Notes: generated from the sequence alone by a model not told the origin. Counted from the stretch's first letter, positions 44,406 to 53,729 are shown. The stretch is DNA of 64,000 nucleotides from Deltaproteobacteria bacterium (GCA_024233595.1 JACKPK010000007.1:1-64000), one strand, 5' to 3'. Numbers and translations are program-made.

Positions 44406-45365
44406 ATGAATATTTTAGAAATCAAAAACCTAGTTAAAAGTTTTCCGGCCGCGCGTAATTTTTGGGGCAAGGTCACCGAAAACGTCAAAGCCGTTCAGGA
44501 TGTGAGCTTTGCCATTAAAAAAGGCGAGGTCCTTGGGCTAGTGGGTGAATCTGGGTGCGGCAAAACCACTTTGGGTCGTCTCATTTTAAAATTAATTGAA
44601 TCCGACTCGGGTCAGATTATTTTTGAAGGCCAAGACATCACCCATTTATCGGCTAGTCAAATGCGTCCCTTGCGCAAAGACATTCAGATTATTTTTCAAG
44701 ATCCCTATTCATCGCTAAACCCACGCATGACAGTTGCCAGAACTCTTATGGAGCCGCTCAAAATTCATCGCCTTTGTGAACGCCATCAACGTTATGATCG
44801 CGCGGTGGAGTTATTAAAAATGGTGGGCTTGGATGAATCCGCCATGCAAAAGTTCCCTCATGAATTTTCGGGTGGTCAGCGCCAACGCATTGGCATTGCG
44901 CGCGCTTTGGCGGTTGAGCCTAAACTCATTGTGGCAGACGAAGCGGTGTCGGCTCTTGATATTTCTATTCAGGCGCAGATCATCAATTTGCTCATTGATC
45001 TCAAAGAAAAACTGGGACTCACTCTGGTGTTCATTGCGCATGATCTTAAAGTGGTGGAGCACATTTCGGATCGCATTTGTGTGATGTATTTAGGACGCGT
45101 CATGGAGATGCTGCCTGCTGATCAAATTGCCAATGCCAAGCACCCTTACACGCAGAGCTTGCTTTCGGCTGTCCCGGTGCCGGATCCCAATCGCAAATCG
45201 CAACGCCAAATTTTAGAAGGCGATGTGCCAAGTCCTATTAATCCGCCTTTGGGTTGTGTGTTTCACACGCGTTGTCCTAAAGCAGTTCCGGATTGCGCGA
45301 AGATGGTGCCGTCAGTGCATCAGGTTTCCGAGGCTCATTTTCACAGCTGTGATGTTGTGGGATAA
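44406..45365 (+). CDS. oppF: Oligopeptide ABC transporter ATP-binding protein, OppF type
   Basis: The start at ATG 44406 follows TAGGAAAG and gives MNILEIKNLVKSFP; the open frame runs further up into oppD. Motifs are Walker A VGESGCGKTTLG, Q-loop IFQDPYSSLNPRMTV, signature FSGGQRQRIGIARAL, Walker B LIVADEAVSALD and H-loop FIAHDLKVVEHIS. The C-terminal cysteines are CVFHTRCPKAVPDC. The 319-residue product closes the opp operon; it converges on a toxin-antitoxin pair with a 2-bp gap. Confidence 0.93.
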   Translation: MNILEIKNLVKSFPAARNFWGKVTENVKAVQDVSFAIKKGEVLGLVGESGCGKTTLGRLILKLIESDSGQIIFEGQDITHLSASQMRPLRKDIQIIFQDPYSSLNPRMTVARTLMEPLKIHRLCERHQRYDRAVELLKMVGLDESAMQKFPHEFSGGQRQRIGIARALAVEPKLIVADEAVSALDISIQAQIINLLIDLKEKLGLTLVFIAHDLKVVEHISDRICVMYLGRVMEMLPADQIANAKHPYTQSLLSAVPVPDPNRKSQRQILEGDVPSPINPPLGCVFHTRCPKAVPDCAKMVPSVHQVSEAHFHSCDVVG

Positions 45366-45367
45366 GT

Positions 45368-45634
45368 TTAATCTTTTAACAGCCTCAAGGTGTCTTGATA
45401 GATCTTAGCGCGAGGCCCAATGGCTACGATTTCTAAATACTTTTTCTGGATACGGTAAATGATTCTGTAGCGACTCACACGAAAACTTCTTAATCCATCT
45501 AATTCTTCTTTTAGAGATTTCCCGAGCTCAGGATTTTCGATCAGTTGTTTTAAACCGTATTTTAATTTCTTTTTTATTGTTGGGTGCATGTGCTGCAGTG
45601 TTTTGGCAACACGTGGAGGCACTTTTAGTTTCAC
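45368..45634 (-). CDS. RelE/ParE-family toxin
   Basis: The 88-residue protein has the compact RelE/ParE fold pattern: two helices (RVAKTLQHMHPTIKKKLKYG), then strands LRSFRVSRYRIIYRIQKKYLEIVAIGPR. It probably acts as an mRNA interferase at the ribosome or as a ParE-like toxin; the basic/aromatic cluster RVSRYRIIYRI favours the RelE side. Its start overlaps the antitoxin stop by 4 bp, typical of coupled toxin-antitoxin pairs in which the antitoxin is first. Confidence 0.9.
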   Translation of the reverse strand: MKLKVPPRVAKTLQHMHPTIKKKLKYGLKQLIENPELGKSLKEELDGLRSFRVSRYRIIYRIQKKYLEIVAIGPRAKIYQDTLRLLKD

Positions 45635-45891
45635 GGCAGCAGCTCCTCAAGGTTGTAGAGTTTTCCTTTTTTATCCTTGAGTTCTTTAAGGCCTTTCTTG
45701 ATTTCCCCTAAAAAATCCTGGTTGTTTAAAATAGCGGCTGTTTCTTTAAGGCTTTCTATTTCGTCATGGCTGGATATAACGGCTATTGGTTTGCCATGCC
45801 GTGTGATGACGATTTGTTCATCAGTCTCTAACACCTCTTCTATCAAGGCGCTTAACTTCATTTTAACTTCAGATAAGGACAGTGTTTTCAT
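45631..45891 (-). CDS. Phd/YefM-family antitoxin
   Basis: The 86-residue protein opens with MKTLSLSEVKMKLSALIEEV and QIVITRHGKPIAVISSHDE, the DNA-binding Phd/YefM fold. Its C-terminal helix (about residues 50-86) would wrap the toxin. It is expected to repress its own operon. An inverted repeat TAGACC/GGTCTA lies just upstream. Confidence 0.9.
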   Translation of the reverse strand: MKTLSLSEVKMKLSALIEEVLETDEQIVITRHGKPIAVISSHDEIESLKETAAILNNQDFLGEIKKGLKELKDKKGKLYNLEELLP

Positions 45892-45894
45892 TTT

Positions 45895-45930
45895 TAGACC
45901 TTTTTATTAGATGACTAAAATTCTGGTCTA
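45895..45930. promoter_or_regulatory. Candidate operator of the toxin-antitoxin pair
   Basis: TAGACC (45895-45900) and GGTCTA (45925-45930) are inverted, 24 bp apart, directly upstream of the antitoxin ATG. Paired half-sites in this position fit Phd/YefM autoregulation. The half-sites are short, so the match could be chance. Confidence 0.4.
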
Positions 45931-45970
45931 TTTTAGCATTTTTGGAATGTGAATGCAATTTGCGGATTTT

Positions 45971-46858
45971 TTATTTCACAAAATCCCGGATGATTTTTGC
46001 CAACTCTTCCGGTTTTTCGTGATGAATCATGTGCCCACAATCTTTAATGACAATTTTTTTTGCTGATTTAGGAAAGTACTGCAGGCGTTGATCAATGGCT
46101 TTGTGTAGATTTTTGGGGCGTTCCAAAAGTGGACCCATTTCGGTGTTTTCCGCAATGATGTTCAGAGTTTTAGCCTGTATATTTTGCCAAAAGGGCACGA
46201 TTTGATCCAAACGGAACAAATACGGCTGCACCCATTTGTGGCGCGGGTCACTCATGATCTGGTAGCCTTTGGGGCCCTTTTTGCCGATTTGTTTGGCCAA
46301 AAATAAAGCCATATCACTCTTAAGATTGGGGTTGGTTTTTTGCAGGCGCTTGGCCAGTTCTTGTAAATTTTTATAAACGCGAAAGCGTCGGGGCACCATG
46401 CCGTCAATCCAGTCGCGCATGCGGCCAGGGCCCTCGCTAGGGTCCATATCGCGGATGCCAAAGCCTTCGATGTTCACAAGTGTTTTGACTTTTTCGGGAA
46501 AGGTCCCGGCGTACAGGCCCGCGATGTTGCCGCCCATAGAATGCCCAATGAGACGAATGGGTTTGTTCGGTGACAGCCTTTTCACCATTTGATCCACGTC
46601 CGCCAGGTACTCGTAGAAGAAATAGCCTAATGGATTTGGCGTGTTAGATGATTTTCCAAAGCCACGTTGGTCGGGGGCGATCATAAAATAATGCTTTTCT
46701 AGGTGGGCGGCCATGGGAGCAAAGCTGGCGCCAACATCTAACCAGCCATGTAAAAAGAGCAGCAATGGTTTTTGGGGATTGCCCCAAAGGTTCAGGTGAA
46801 ATTTTTGCGCGTTGAGCGTGATGGTTTTTTTTTGCCAGGATTTTGGAACTGCGATCAT
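45971..46858 (-). CDS. Alpha/beta hydrolase
   Basis: The 295-residue protein has LLLFLHGWLDVGASFAPMA, the strand APDQRGFGKSS, the nucleophile elbow IGHSMGGNIAGLYAG (Ser), and a C-terminal DCGHMIHHEKPEELA with the catalytic His. A cap region lies between about residues 140 and 220. It resembles serine hydrolase-like or haloalkane/epoxide-type esterases, with the substrate unknown. ATG 46858 is chosen because GGGAA precedes it; a TTG at 46870 would add four residues. It is divergent from the porin gene. Confidence 0.87.
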   Translation of the reverse strand: MIAVPKSWQKKTITLNAQKFHLNLWGNPQKPLLLFLHGWLDVGASFAPMAAHLEKHYFMIAPDQRGFGKSSNTPNPLGYFFYEYLADVDQMVKRLSPNKPIRLIGHSMGGNIAGLYAGTFPEKVKTLVNIEGFGIRDMDPSEGPGRMRDWIDGMVPRRFRVYKNLQELAKRLQKTNPNLKSDMALFLAKQIGKKGPKGYQIMSDPRHKWVQPYLFRLDQIVPFWQNIQAKTLNIIAENTEMGPLLERPKNLHKAIDQRLQYFPKSAKKIVIKDCGHMIHHEKPEELAKIIRDFVK

Positions 46859-47000
46859 GAAAATTCCCAAAAAATAGAGAGCAAGTTATGGATATAACAA
46901 AAAAATTTGCAAGTGTGACACAAATAATTTATGAAAATGCCTGGGGTCCTTTATTCAAAAAATAAAAAGAACAAAACCTTTAACTCAAATTAAGGTCCTT
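46859..47000. promoter_or_regulatory. Divergent intergenic region of hydrolase and porin genes
   Basis: GGTCCTT occurs twice as a direct repeat: in GGGGTCCTTTATT near 46943 and in AAGGTCCTTATG just before the porin start. The second copy overlaps the porin ribosome binding site. Both promoters must be here, but I cannot place them with confidence. Confidence 0.3.
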
Positions 47001-47711
47001 ATGAAGCATATGTTATTATTGGCTTTGGTTAGCCTGGCGGCGGGCTCCGAAGCATGGGCTGCAGATCAACAACAAAGCACGTACACTTTGCCAGCGTCTT
47101 ATTATAATTCGTTAAGTGACGAAGAAAAACAGGCTTTACAACAAAACAATCAAAACACAGCCCCTCAAGCATCAGTAACAGTCAACACAGCTCCTGTGGC
47201 TGATCAACAAAATCAAAATGCTGCGGCTCAAGAAGAAGTGCCTGTAGAGCAAGAAGCTCCTTTAGCAGCGCAAGACCAAGTTCAGGATCAAGAAAAGAAA
47301 GACGAAGAAGACTATAGCAGTTCGCCTCTTGTTTTGAGTGACATTTATATCGATACTGAACTGGGTGCATTGCGTGCCGAGATTGAGGAACTTAAGAAAA
47401 AACACAAAGATAGCACCGCCAAAGTGGGTTACGAAGGTCGTTTCTTTTTGGAATCCGAAGATGGCAATTACCAACTCAACATCGCTGCTCGGTTTCAATT
47501 TAGGTACTCTTTGGCAATTGCCGAAGATGTAGAAGATGGGCATGGTTTGTCTCTGCGTCGTGCGTTTCTCTTTTTTACAGGGCATGCTATTTCTCCTAAA
47601 ACAACCTTTGGTGTGTTAATGGCTGCTCCTGGTGGCGATTGCGGTGGGTTGAGATCGCGCACATTTCATCCTGTTTCACACTGCATGTTGGTCGTTCAGG
47701 GCCTACAGTAA
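47001..47711 (+). CDS. Porin, 5' part of a frameshifted gene
   Basis: This frame encodes a signal peptide (MKHMLLLALVSLAAGSEAWA), a Gln/Asn-rich stretch, a short coiled coil (LGALRAEIEELKKKHKDS) and the first strands of an outer-membrane barrel (GRFFLESEDGNYQLNIAARF, LSLRRAFLFFTGHAISPKTT). This order matches phosphate-selective-type porins (OprO/OprP family). The barrel sequence then breaks: after VLMAAPGGD the frame gives non-homologous residues and stops at 47711. The barrel resumes in the +2 frame from about 47640. Confidence 0.75.
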   Translation: MKHMLLLALVSLAAGSEAWAADQQQSTYTLPASYYNSLSDEEKQALQQNNQNTAPQASVTVNTAPVADQQNQNAAAQEEVPVEQEAPLAAQDQVQDQEKKDEEDYSSSPLVLSDIYIDTELGALRAEIEELKKKHKDSTAKVGYEGRFFLESEDGNYQLNIAARFQFRYSLAIAEDVEDGHGLSLRRAFLFFTGHAISPKTTFGVLMAAPGGDCGGLRSRTFHPVSHCMLVVQGLQ

Positions 47712-48484
47712 CAGGGGAAGGCAATGACAGTTCCTCCAGCCTCATGTTCCTTTCCTATTCGATCGCAGCAGATCGCTTCACCTTGGGTGGTGGAAGTCTT
47801 GGGATATATGCTGATGGTCAAATTGGCCCCTTTAGTTATTTGGTTGGTGTGTGGAACGGTATCGATACCGATGTTGCGGCTAACCCCAATAATGAACTCG
47901 CGTACTCGGGGCGTTTCACTTACAACGTGCTCAATTCGCCTAGCTCTGGCCAAACAGACTTTAAGTACACCGAAAAGCCAGGTCTAGCAGTGGGTGTGTC
48001 AGGTGGTTATGGTCATTACGATACCGGCACTCAGGCTCGTGTGATTGTGGGTTCGGGTGATGTGCAGTTTAAGTACAAAGGCTATTCACTCTGGTTGGCT
48101 GGTTTCTGGCGCCAAATCGATCCCGATCAATTCACTCAGGCGCAGCAAGATGTCGCTTTTAGTGCTTACACAGGTTATTTTGTAATTCCTAAAAAACTCG
48201 AGATTGGTGTGCGTGCTTCGGCATTATTTGATGACATCAATGAATCAGGGCTCAATATCGATTACGTCACCACAAATGCGACTCGTTTGGGTGGTAATTT
48301 ATCTGGTGGTGATGTCAACGGTGATGCTGACAACGAGTGGGAATACACAGCGGGTGTGAACTGGTACATTAAAGACACCAACATTAAGTTTCAAACGCAG
48401 TACACTTTGTATGTCGATGGGATTCCTGGACCAGATGACCTTGTGAACCATGTCTTTATGGCCCAGATTCACTTGAACTTTTAA
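47639..48484 (+). pseudogene. Porin, 3' part in the shifted frame
   Basis: The frame continues the barrel: FTLHVGRSGPTVTGEG, then SIAADRFTLGGGSLGIYADG, alternating strands and an end VFMAQIHLNF, with the C-terminal phenylalanine that the BAM complex recognises. There is no ribosome binding site, and it overlaps the upstream frame by 73 bp, so both parts are one gene (about 490 residues) split by an indel near 47630-47660. Ribosomal frameshifting is possible but no slippery site is evident. Confidence 0.7.
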
Positions 48485-48491
48485 GATAAGA

Positions 48492-49244
48492 TCACTTCAA
48501 TTTTTCCATCACCTGTTTGCAATCTTCCCACATGGGACGTTTCATGTTTGGATTGCGTAGCAAGAACGCAGGGTGGAACGTGGGCATGACTGGAATGCCT
48601 TCGAACTCGTAAAAATTTCCACGCAGACGTGAGATTGGCATTTGAGAATCCAAAACCGTTTGCGCGGCAAACTTACCCAAACACATGATCATCTTTGGCT
48701 GCACCAAGCTGATTTGTTTTTTCAAAAAAGGCATGCACATGGCGATTTCGTCTAGCTCGGGGTTGCGGTTGCCAGGGGGGCGGCATTTGACCACGTTGGC
48801 AATGTAAACCTCTTCGCGCGCATAACCCATGGCTTGGATGATTTTGTCCAAAAGTTGACCCGCGCGTCCAACAAAAGGACGACCTTGTGCATCCTCGTCT
48901 GCGCCAGGGCCTTCACCAATGAACATCAAATCAGCGTTGGGATTGCCTTCTCCAAAAACAAGATTCTGGCGTTTTTCACACAAACGACAGCGTTGGCAGT
49001 CAGTTAGCAAAGCGCTCATTTGCTCCAAGCTTTGTGCTTGCAAGATATCAGCGTGGTTGTTGCTGTCTTGTTGCGGTGTTGGTGCGCTTGTTTCTTGTGT
49101 AGGTTCGGATGGAGTTGTTGCTATGCTTTCACTGGGAAGATCAGCGTGGCGATGCAAAAAACTCCCCACACCAAAGCTTTGCAAAAGCCCCAAATGGGTT
49201 TGAATGGAATCGCGGATGAGTTGTTGTGTCTCTTGTTCGTTCAT
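48492..49244 (-). CDS. Type 4 uracil-DNA glycosylase
   Basis: This Fe-S family 4 enzyme removes uracil from DNA. The 250-residue protein has the cluster cysteines in [10 protein letters not shown], the catalytic [35 protein letters not shown] and [15 protein letters not shown], with further cysteine ligands in between. The N-terminal 70 residues are a Gln/Ser/Thr-rich extension not needed for the core. It converges on the porin gene with a 7-bp gap. Confidence 0.92.
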   Translation of the reverse strand: MNEQETQQLIRDSIQTHLGLLQSFGVGSFLHRHADLPSESIATTPSEPTQETSAPTPQQDSNNHADILQAQSLEQMSALLTDCQRCRLCEKRQNLVFGEGNPNADLMFIGEGPGADEDAQGRPFVGRAGQLLDKIIQAMGYAREEVYIANVVKCRPPGNRNPELDEIAMCMPFLKKQISLVQPKMIMCLGKFAAQTVLDSQMPISRLRGNFYEFEGIPVMPTFHPAFLLRNPNMKRPMWEDCKQVMEKLK

Positions 49245-49394
49245 TCTATTTGCCTTGGTAGAGGTTTTTGAAGGGGGAATGCAACCCCTTTTGTTTAAGA
49301 CCCGATTGGTGTAGAATAATTAATTGATTCTTAAGGGATTCCATTTTAACCTGTTGTTCTTATTCCTTAATGTTAACAAGGGATTATCGAATTC

Positions 49395-49976
49395 ATGCTA
49401 TTTAATGTTCCTAATCTAATCACTTACGGTCGTATTGTGCTCATCCCCTTGCTGGTTGTGCTGATGAGCTTTATCGATCCTGCTGGCGCTATGGCGCAAA
49501 ACAAATGTTATGGCTTTTGGGCCATGGTGGTTTTTGCGATCGCGGGGATTTCTGATTTGGTCGATGGTTACTACGCGCGCAAATATGGTGCTGTGAGTAC
49601 AATCGGCAAGTTCATTGATCCCATGGCGGACAAACTCATTCACATGGCGACCATGGTCATGTTGATTCCTTTGGGCCGTTTGGCCGCTTGGGTGGTTGTG
49701 GTGCTTTTGTTTCGAGAGATTTTTGTCACAGGCATTCGGGCCGTGGCTGCCAGCGAAGGTCTGGTGATCGATGCTGTGGTGTGGGGCAAACGCAAAACCG
49801 CGTGGCTGAATTTTGGTTTGGGTGGTCTTATCTATTATTACCCAGCGTTTCCAGGAACCAATTTTGAATTGCAAATCTACGAAGCCAGTTTGCTTTGTAT
49901 CGGCATTGCTTTTGTGTACTCTGTTGGCAGCGCCGTTGTTTACACCAAGCGATTTTTACAAGTGATTCGCCGGTAA
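49395..49976 (+). CDS. pgsA: CDP-diacylglycerol-glycerol-3-phosphate 3-phosphatidyltransferase
   Basis: PgsA makes phosphatidylglycerol phosphate at the inner membrane. The 193-residue protein has the complete CDP-alcohol phosphatidyltransferase motif, D54-x2-D57-G58-x2-A61-R62-x8-G71-x3-D75-x3-D79 (DLVDGYYARKYG to FIDPMADK). Four to six hydrophobic segments and the N-terminal FNVPNLITYGRI, a family opening, are present. It lies 22 bp upstream of gspE and may share its transcript. Confidence 0.93.
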   Translation: MLFNVPNLITYGRIVLIPLLVVLMSFIDPAGAMAQNKCYGFWAMVVFAIAGISDLVDGYYARKYGAVSTIGKFIDPMADKLIHMATMVMLIPLGRLAAWVVVVLLFREIFVTGIRAVAASEGLVIDAVVWGKRKTAWLNFGLGGLIYYYPAFPGTNFELQIYEASLLCIGIAFVYSVGSAVVYTKRFLQVIRR

Positions 49977-49998
49977 CGCGAATCGATTAGGGAGGCTA

Positions 49999-51714
49999 AT
50001 GCAAGATCGCAGCATAGGAGCGATCCTTCTAGAATACACCACCTTGACGCCACAACAATTGGACGAGGCTTTGGTGTTTCAACGCGACAAAGGCCTGCGT
50101 CTTGGCGAGGCCTTGGTGCAGCTGCGTTTTTTGCATCAAGAAGACATTCTCAAAGCCCTAAGCTTGCAATTAGGAATCGATTACCTCACGGACATCAACT
50201 CAGACGAAATCCCCAACGATCTCATTCATGCTGTTCCGATTAACTTTTCTAAGCGCAACGAGCTCATTCCTTTGCGTCGTGAAGAAGGTCATGTTGTTGT
50301 GGCGGTTTCTGATCCCGAAAACCACGCCGCTTTAGATGATTTGCGCGTGCTCTTTGATGCTCCGATTAAATCCGTGATCTCAAGCGGCGCTCACATTGTT
50401 GACGCCATCAACATTTGTTATAACCGCACACCCGATAACGACGCGGTCATGAGCGAGCTCGATGAAGACAGCACGGACATGCTCGACCAAGATTTAGAAG
50501 AGGTCGAAGATCTTTTGGATTCAGATGACGAAGCGCCCATCATTCGTTTGGTGAATCAACTTTTGGTGCGCGCGGTCAAACAGAAAGCCAGTGATATTCA
50601 CATTGAGCCCTTCGAAAAAGAAATTGTGGTGCGCTTTCGCATAGACGGCATGCTTTACGAAATCATGCGTCCGCCCAAAAAAGCACAGAACTCTATTTTA
50701 TCGCGCATTAAAATCATGGCGGACTTGAACATTGCCGAAAAACGTTTGCCGCAAGATGGTCGCATCCGCATCAAGTTGGCTGGCAAAGACATCGACATTC
50801 GTGTTTCGACCCTGCCAACCAGTTATGGTGAGTCTTGCGTGATGCGTCTTTTAGACCGCAGCAAGGTTTTGCAAACGCTCGACACCATCGGTTTTTATCC
50901 CGAAGATCTTGTGCTGATCCGAAATTTCATCAGCAAGTCGCATGGCATTTTACTTGTTACGGGTCCAACAGGTTCTGGTAAAACAACATCTTTGTACGCT
51001 TGTTTGGCCGAGATCAACCAACCCGATATCAAAATCATCACAGTCGAAGACCCGGTAGAATACCAAATGAATGGCATCAACCAAGTGCAGGTGAATGCCA
51101 AAATCGACATGACCTTTGCCTCGGCGTTGCGTTCTATTTTGCGACAAGATCCTGATGTGGTGATGATTGGTGAGATTCGTGACCGCGAAACAGCAGAGAT
51201 TGCCGTGCAAGCATCGTTAACAGGTCATTTGGTGATTTCAACCTTGCACACAAACGACACCGCCACAACGCCAACACGTTTGATCGACATGGGTGTAGAG
51301 CCTTTTTTGGTGGGGGCTTCGGTCATTGGTGTGGTGGCGCAGCGCCTGATTCGTAAAGTTTGTCATCAATGTCGTGTGCCGCAAGATTTAAGCGACGCGC
51401 AACTCAAAGAAATCGGTCTGCGTCCCGAAGACGTGGCAGGTAAAAGTATTTTTAAAGCCATAGGCTGCGCCAGTTGTTTAGAAACAGGTTACGATGGACG
51501 AACAGCCATCCACGAGGTGCTCAGCATCAGTGAAGAAGTGCGTGAACGCATCATTGCCAATGACGATGCCGTAAGCATCAAAAAAACAGCCATGGCACAA
51601 GGTTTAGTGACCCTGCGTGAAGCCGCCATCAGAAAAATGTTAGACGGGATCACAACTTTTGAAGAGGTGATGATGTTGACGCAAGAAGACATTAAACGAG
51701 GGGAAAACGCCTAA
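49999..51714 (+). CDS. gspE: Type II secretion ATPase GspE
   Basis: The cytoplasmic hexameric ATPase drives pseudopilus assembly. The 571-residue protein has an N-terminal GspE_N/MshEN-type region (IGAILLEYTTLTPQQLDEAL, RLGEALVQ), Walker A GPTGSGKTTS (about 321-330), the Asp box VEDPVEYQM, and Walker B DPDVVMIGEIRD. The His box is LVISTLHTNDT, and the zinc motif CHQC with CASC is in the C-terminal half. The stop codon lies inside an inverted repeat that continues into the gap before gspF. It is the first gene of the gsp run and follows pgsA by 22 bp. Confidence 0.95.
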   Translation: MQDRSIGAILLEYTTLTPQQLDEALVFQRDKGLRLGEALVQLRFLHQEDILKALSLQLGIDYLTDINSDEIPNDLIHAVPINFSKRNELIPLRREEGHVVVAVSDPENHAALDDLRVLFDAPIKSVISSGAHIVDAINICYNRTPDNDAVMSELDEDSTDMLDQDLEEVEDLLDSDDEAPIIRLVNQLLVRAVKQKASDIHIEPFEKEIVVRFRIDGMLYEIMRPPKKAQNSILSRIKIMADLNIAEKRLPQDGRIRIKLAGKDIDIRVSTLPTSYGESCVMRLLDRSKVLQTLDTIGFYPEDLVLIRNFISKSHGILLVTGPTGSGKTTSLYACLAEINQPDIKIITVEDPVEYQMNGINQVQVNAKIDMTFASALRSILRQDPDVVMIGEIRDRETAEIAVQASLTGHLVISTLHTNDTATTPTRLIDMGVEPFLVGASVIGVVAQRLIRKVCHQCRVPQDLSDAQLKEIGLRPEDVAGKSIFKAIGCASCLETGYDGRTAIHEVLSISEEVRERIIANDDAVSIKKTAMAQGLVTLREAAIRKMLDGITTFEEVMMLTQEDIKRGENA

Positions 51715-51826
51715 AATTGCTGAATTTCAGCGTTCCTTGTCCATTTTCAAATCCTCAAGTACATTAAGTACGTTCCGGTTTGAAAATGACCAAGCGCCTT
51801 GAACTTCAGCAATTTTAGACGTTTTC
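51703..51826. repeat. Large inverted repeat spanning the gspE stop codon
   Basis: The left arm begins GAAAACGCCTAAAATTGCTG at 51703 and runs to about 51753. The right arm (about 51776-51826) is its imperfect complement ending GCAATTTTAGACGTTTTC, with a loop near AGTACATTAAGTACGT. The TAA stop of gspE is inside the left arm. Folded as RNA it would be a long stem between gspE and gspF. Confidence 0.85.
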
Positions 51827-52047
51827 AAAATTAGAAAATTTGATGAGATTGCAGTGTTTTGCGTTTTAAAATTCGCAAACCGCCTTGATCTTTGCAATTC
51901 TCAAGAATTTTCTTGATTGTGGGGTAGTTGAACTTCAGCAATTTTAGGCGTTTTCTAAATTAGAAAAGTAGGGGCAACCCCTTGCATCACGCCATAGTTT
52001 TACGACGGCGGACTGTGGTTGCCCGCAATCAAATAAAGAAATTTTTT
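51827..52047. repeat. gspE-gspF gap with a third copy of the repeat arm
   Basis: The sequence TTGAACTTCAGCAATTTTAG, the right arm of the inverted repeat, recurs at 51928-51967 with GCGTTTTCTAAATTAGAAAA following it. Between the copies is a hairpin-like TTGCGTTTTAAAATTCGCAA. I see no gene or clear promoter. The gap of 333 bp between gspE and gspF is the longest in the gsp run. Confidence 0.65.
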
Positions 52048-53253
52048 ATGCCCGTATTTGAATACAAAGGAGTCGACGCTAATTCTAAATCTGTGAGCGG
52101 CGTCATTGAAGCCGACTCAGAAAGAGCGGCGCGTGGGAAATTACGTAAGCAAAAAATTTTCCCAACCAAGATTGCGCCCGAGGGTGCTGGCAGCGGTCTT
52201 AAAAAATTGAAACTTTCTCAAGGCGTGAGCGTAGAAGAAGTGGCGCAGATGAGTCGGCAATTGGCCACATTGCTCAATGCTCGCATCCCGCTCATTGATT
52301 CTTTGGCAGCCACCTTGGATCAGGTCGAAAACCCCATCATTCGTAAAGCCTTGGCGGATATCAAAGAAAAGGTCAGCGAGGGCAGTCGTCTTGCTGAAGC
52401 CATGCAGCCTTACCCCAAGGTCTTTGATGACATTTATCGGCAAATGGTGCGCGCGGGTGAAGAGTCCGGCGCGCTCGATGTTGTCCTTAATCGTTTGGCC
52501 GATTACAAAGAGGCGCAAGCCGACCTTAAAGGCAAGGTGAAGAGCGCTTTGATGTACCCTGTGATCATGCTCATTGTTGCTGTTGCCATGCTGGGGTTTT
52601 TATTCACGCAGGTTGTGCCGCAAATTGCCGAGGTCATCGAAAAACAAGATTTGATTCTGCCTCTGCCAACACGAATGGTCATGGGTGTCACTTACATCAT
52701 CACCAACTACTGGCTTGTGGTGCTGATTTTTGTAGGCCTGGCGGTGCTTGGGTTTCGTTACTGGAAAGACACAGACTCGGGGCGCACAAAGTTAGACGAG
52801 TTTTATTTAAAAATGCCGGTGTTTGGAAAGCTCAACATGAAAATCGCTGTTGCGCGTTTTAGTCGAACATTAGCAACCTTGCTCAATAGTGGCGTGCAGC
52901 TTTTGCCAGGGCTGGGTATTGTGAAAGAGGTCATGGACAATGTGGTTTTGTCGCGCGTGATGGAACGCGTGATGGTGTCGGTTAAAGAAGGGGAGTCTTT
53001 GGCAGATCCCTTAAAACGATCAGGCATGTTCCCGAGCATGTTTTTACACATGATCGCCGTTGGCGAAAAAACGGGCCTTTTAGAAAGCATGCTCGAAAAG
53101 GTTGCCGACACTTACGATAAAGAAGTCGACAACTATGTGGGGGCCATGACAAGCATCCTGACACCAGTCTTGCTGGTGGTGTTAGGAGGCATTATTGCCG
53201 TGGTTGTGTTTGCGGTCTTGTTGCCCATTTTACAACTCACGCAAACACAATAG
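52048..53253 (+). CDS. gspF: Type II secretion inner-membrane protein GspF
   Basis: The start is set at ATG 52048 (MPVFEYKGVDANSKSVSGVI), the usual GspF opening; the open frame extends upstream into repeats. The 401-residue protein has two GspF (T2SSF) domains, each with the AxxxxxGxxL-like helical pattern (MSRQLATLLNARIPLIDSLA, FSRTLATLLNSGVQLLPGLG). Its three transmembrane helices include MLIVAVAMLGFLFTQVVPQI, WLVVLIFVGLAVLGF and LLVVLGGIIAVVVFAVLLPI. It forms the inner-membrane platform with GspE, L and M. Confidence 0.95.
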   Translation: MPVFEYKGVDANSKSVSGVIEADSERAARGKLRKQKIFPTKIAPEGAGSGLKKLKLSQGVSVEEVAQMSRQLATLLNARIPLIDSLAATLDQVENPIIRKALADIKEKVSEGSRLAEAMQPYPKVFDDIYRQMVRAGEESGALDVVLNRLADYKEAQADLKGKVKSALMYPVIMLIVAVAMLGFLFTQVVPQIAEVIEKQDLILPLPTRMVMGVTYIITNYWLVVLIFVGLAVLGFRYWKDTDSGRTKLDEFYLKMPVFGKLNMKIAVARFSRTLATLLNSGVQLLPGLGIVKEVMDNVVLSRVMERVMVSVKEGESLADPLKRSGMFPSMFLHMIAVGEKTGLLESMLEKVADTYDKEVDNYVGAMTSILTPVLLVVLGGIIAVVVFAVLLPILQLTQTQ

Positions 53254-53333
53254 ATTAAAAATGGTCTTCACGAATCAAAGAGTGTAAGATATAAGCAAGC
53301 TGAAGGGAAAATCACAAACGAAGGAGTTTCAAA

Positions 53334-53729
53334 ATGCTTAAGCTAGGCAAAACAATTTTTAAAAACCAAAAAGGCATGTCTTTGTTCGAGGTGCTCATCG
53401 TTTTGGGGATTATCGCAGGCGCAACGGTTGCTATTTTGAGCAATGTTCTCACCAGTGGTGACAAGGCCAACACAAAATTGGCAGAAACCGAAATCGCAAA
53501 ATTAGTTGGGTATTGTAAACTTTATAAATCAGATGAAGGTGAATACCCTGAATCTCTAGATGACCTTGTTGAAGCAGGTTTCATTGAGGACGTTCCTTTG
53601 GATCCTTGGAAAAACGAATACACCTACACCAAAGAAGGCCGTAAAATCGAAATCTGTTCTGATGGCATCGATGAAGACACCGAAAACGATGACATCTGTA
53701 GCGGCAAAAAGAAAAAAGATAGGGAATGA
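53334..53729 (+). CDS. gspG: Major pseudopilin GspG
   Basis: The 131-residue protein has prepilin leader KNQKG then MSLFEVLIVLGIIAG, with Glu at +5. Its C-terminal half shows EGEYPESLDDLVEAGFIEDVPLDPWKNEYTY, the GspG-type calcium/structural loop region. Two extra cysteines in ICSDGIDEDTENDDICSG could form a disulphide, and the acidic loop may bind Ca2+. It sits in canonical order after gspF with a 12-bp gap to gspH. A GAAGGAG site lies upstream. Confidence 0.95.
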   Translation: MLKLGKTIFKNQKGMSLFEVLIVLGIIAGATVAILSNVLTSGDKANTKLAETEIAKLVGYCKLYKSDEGEYPESLDDLVEAGFIEDVPLDPWKNEYTYTKEGRKIEICSDGIDEDTENDDICSGKKKKDRE

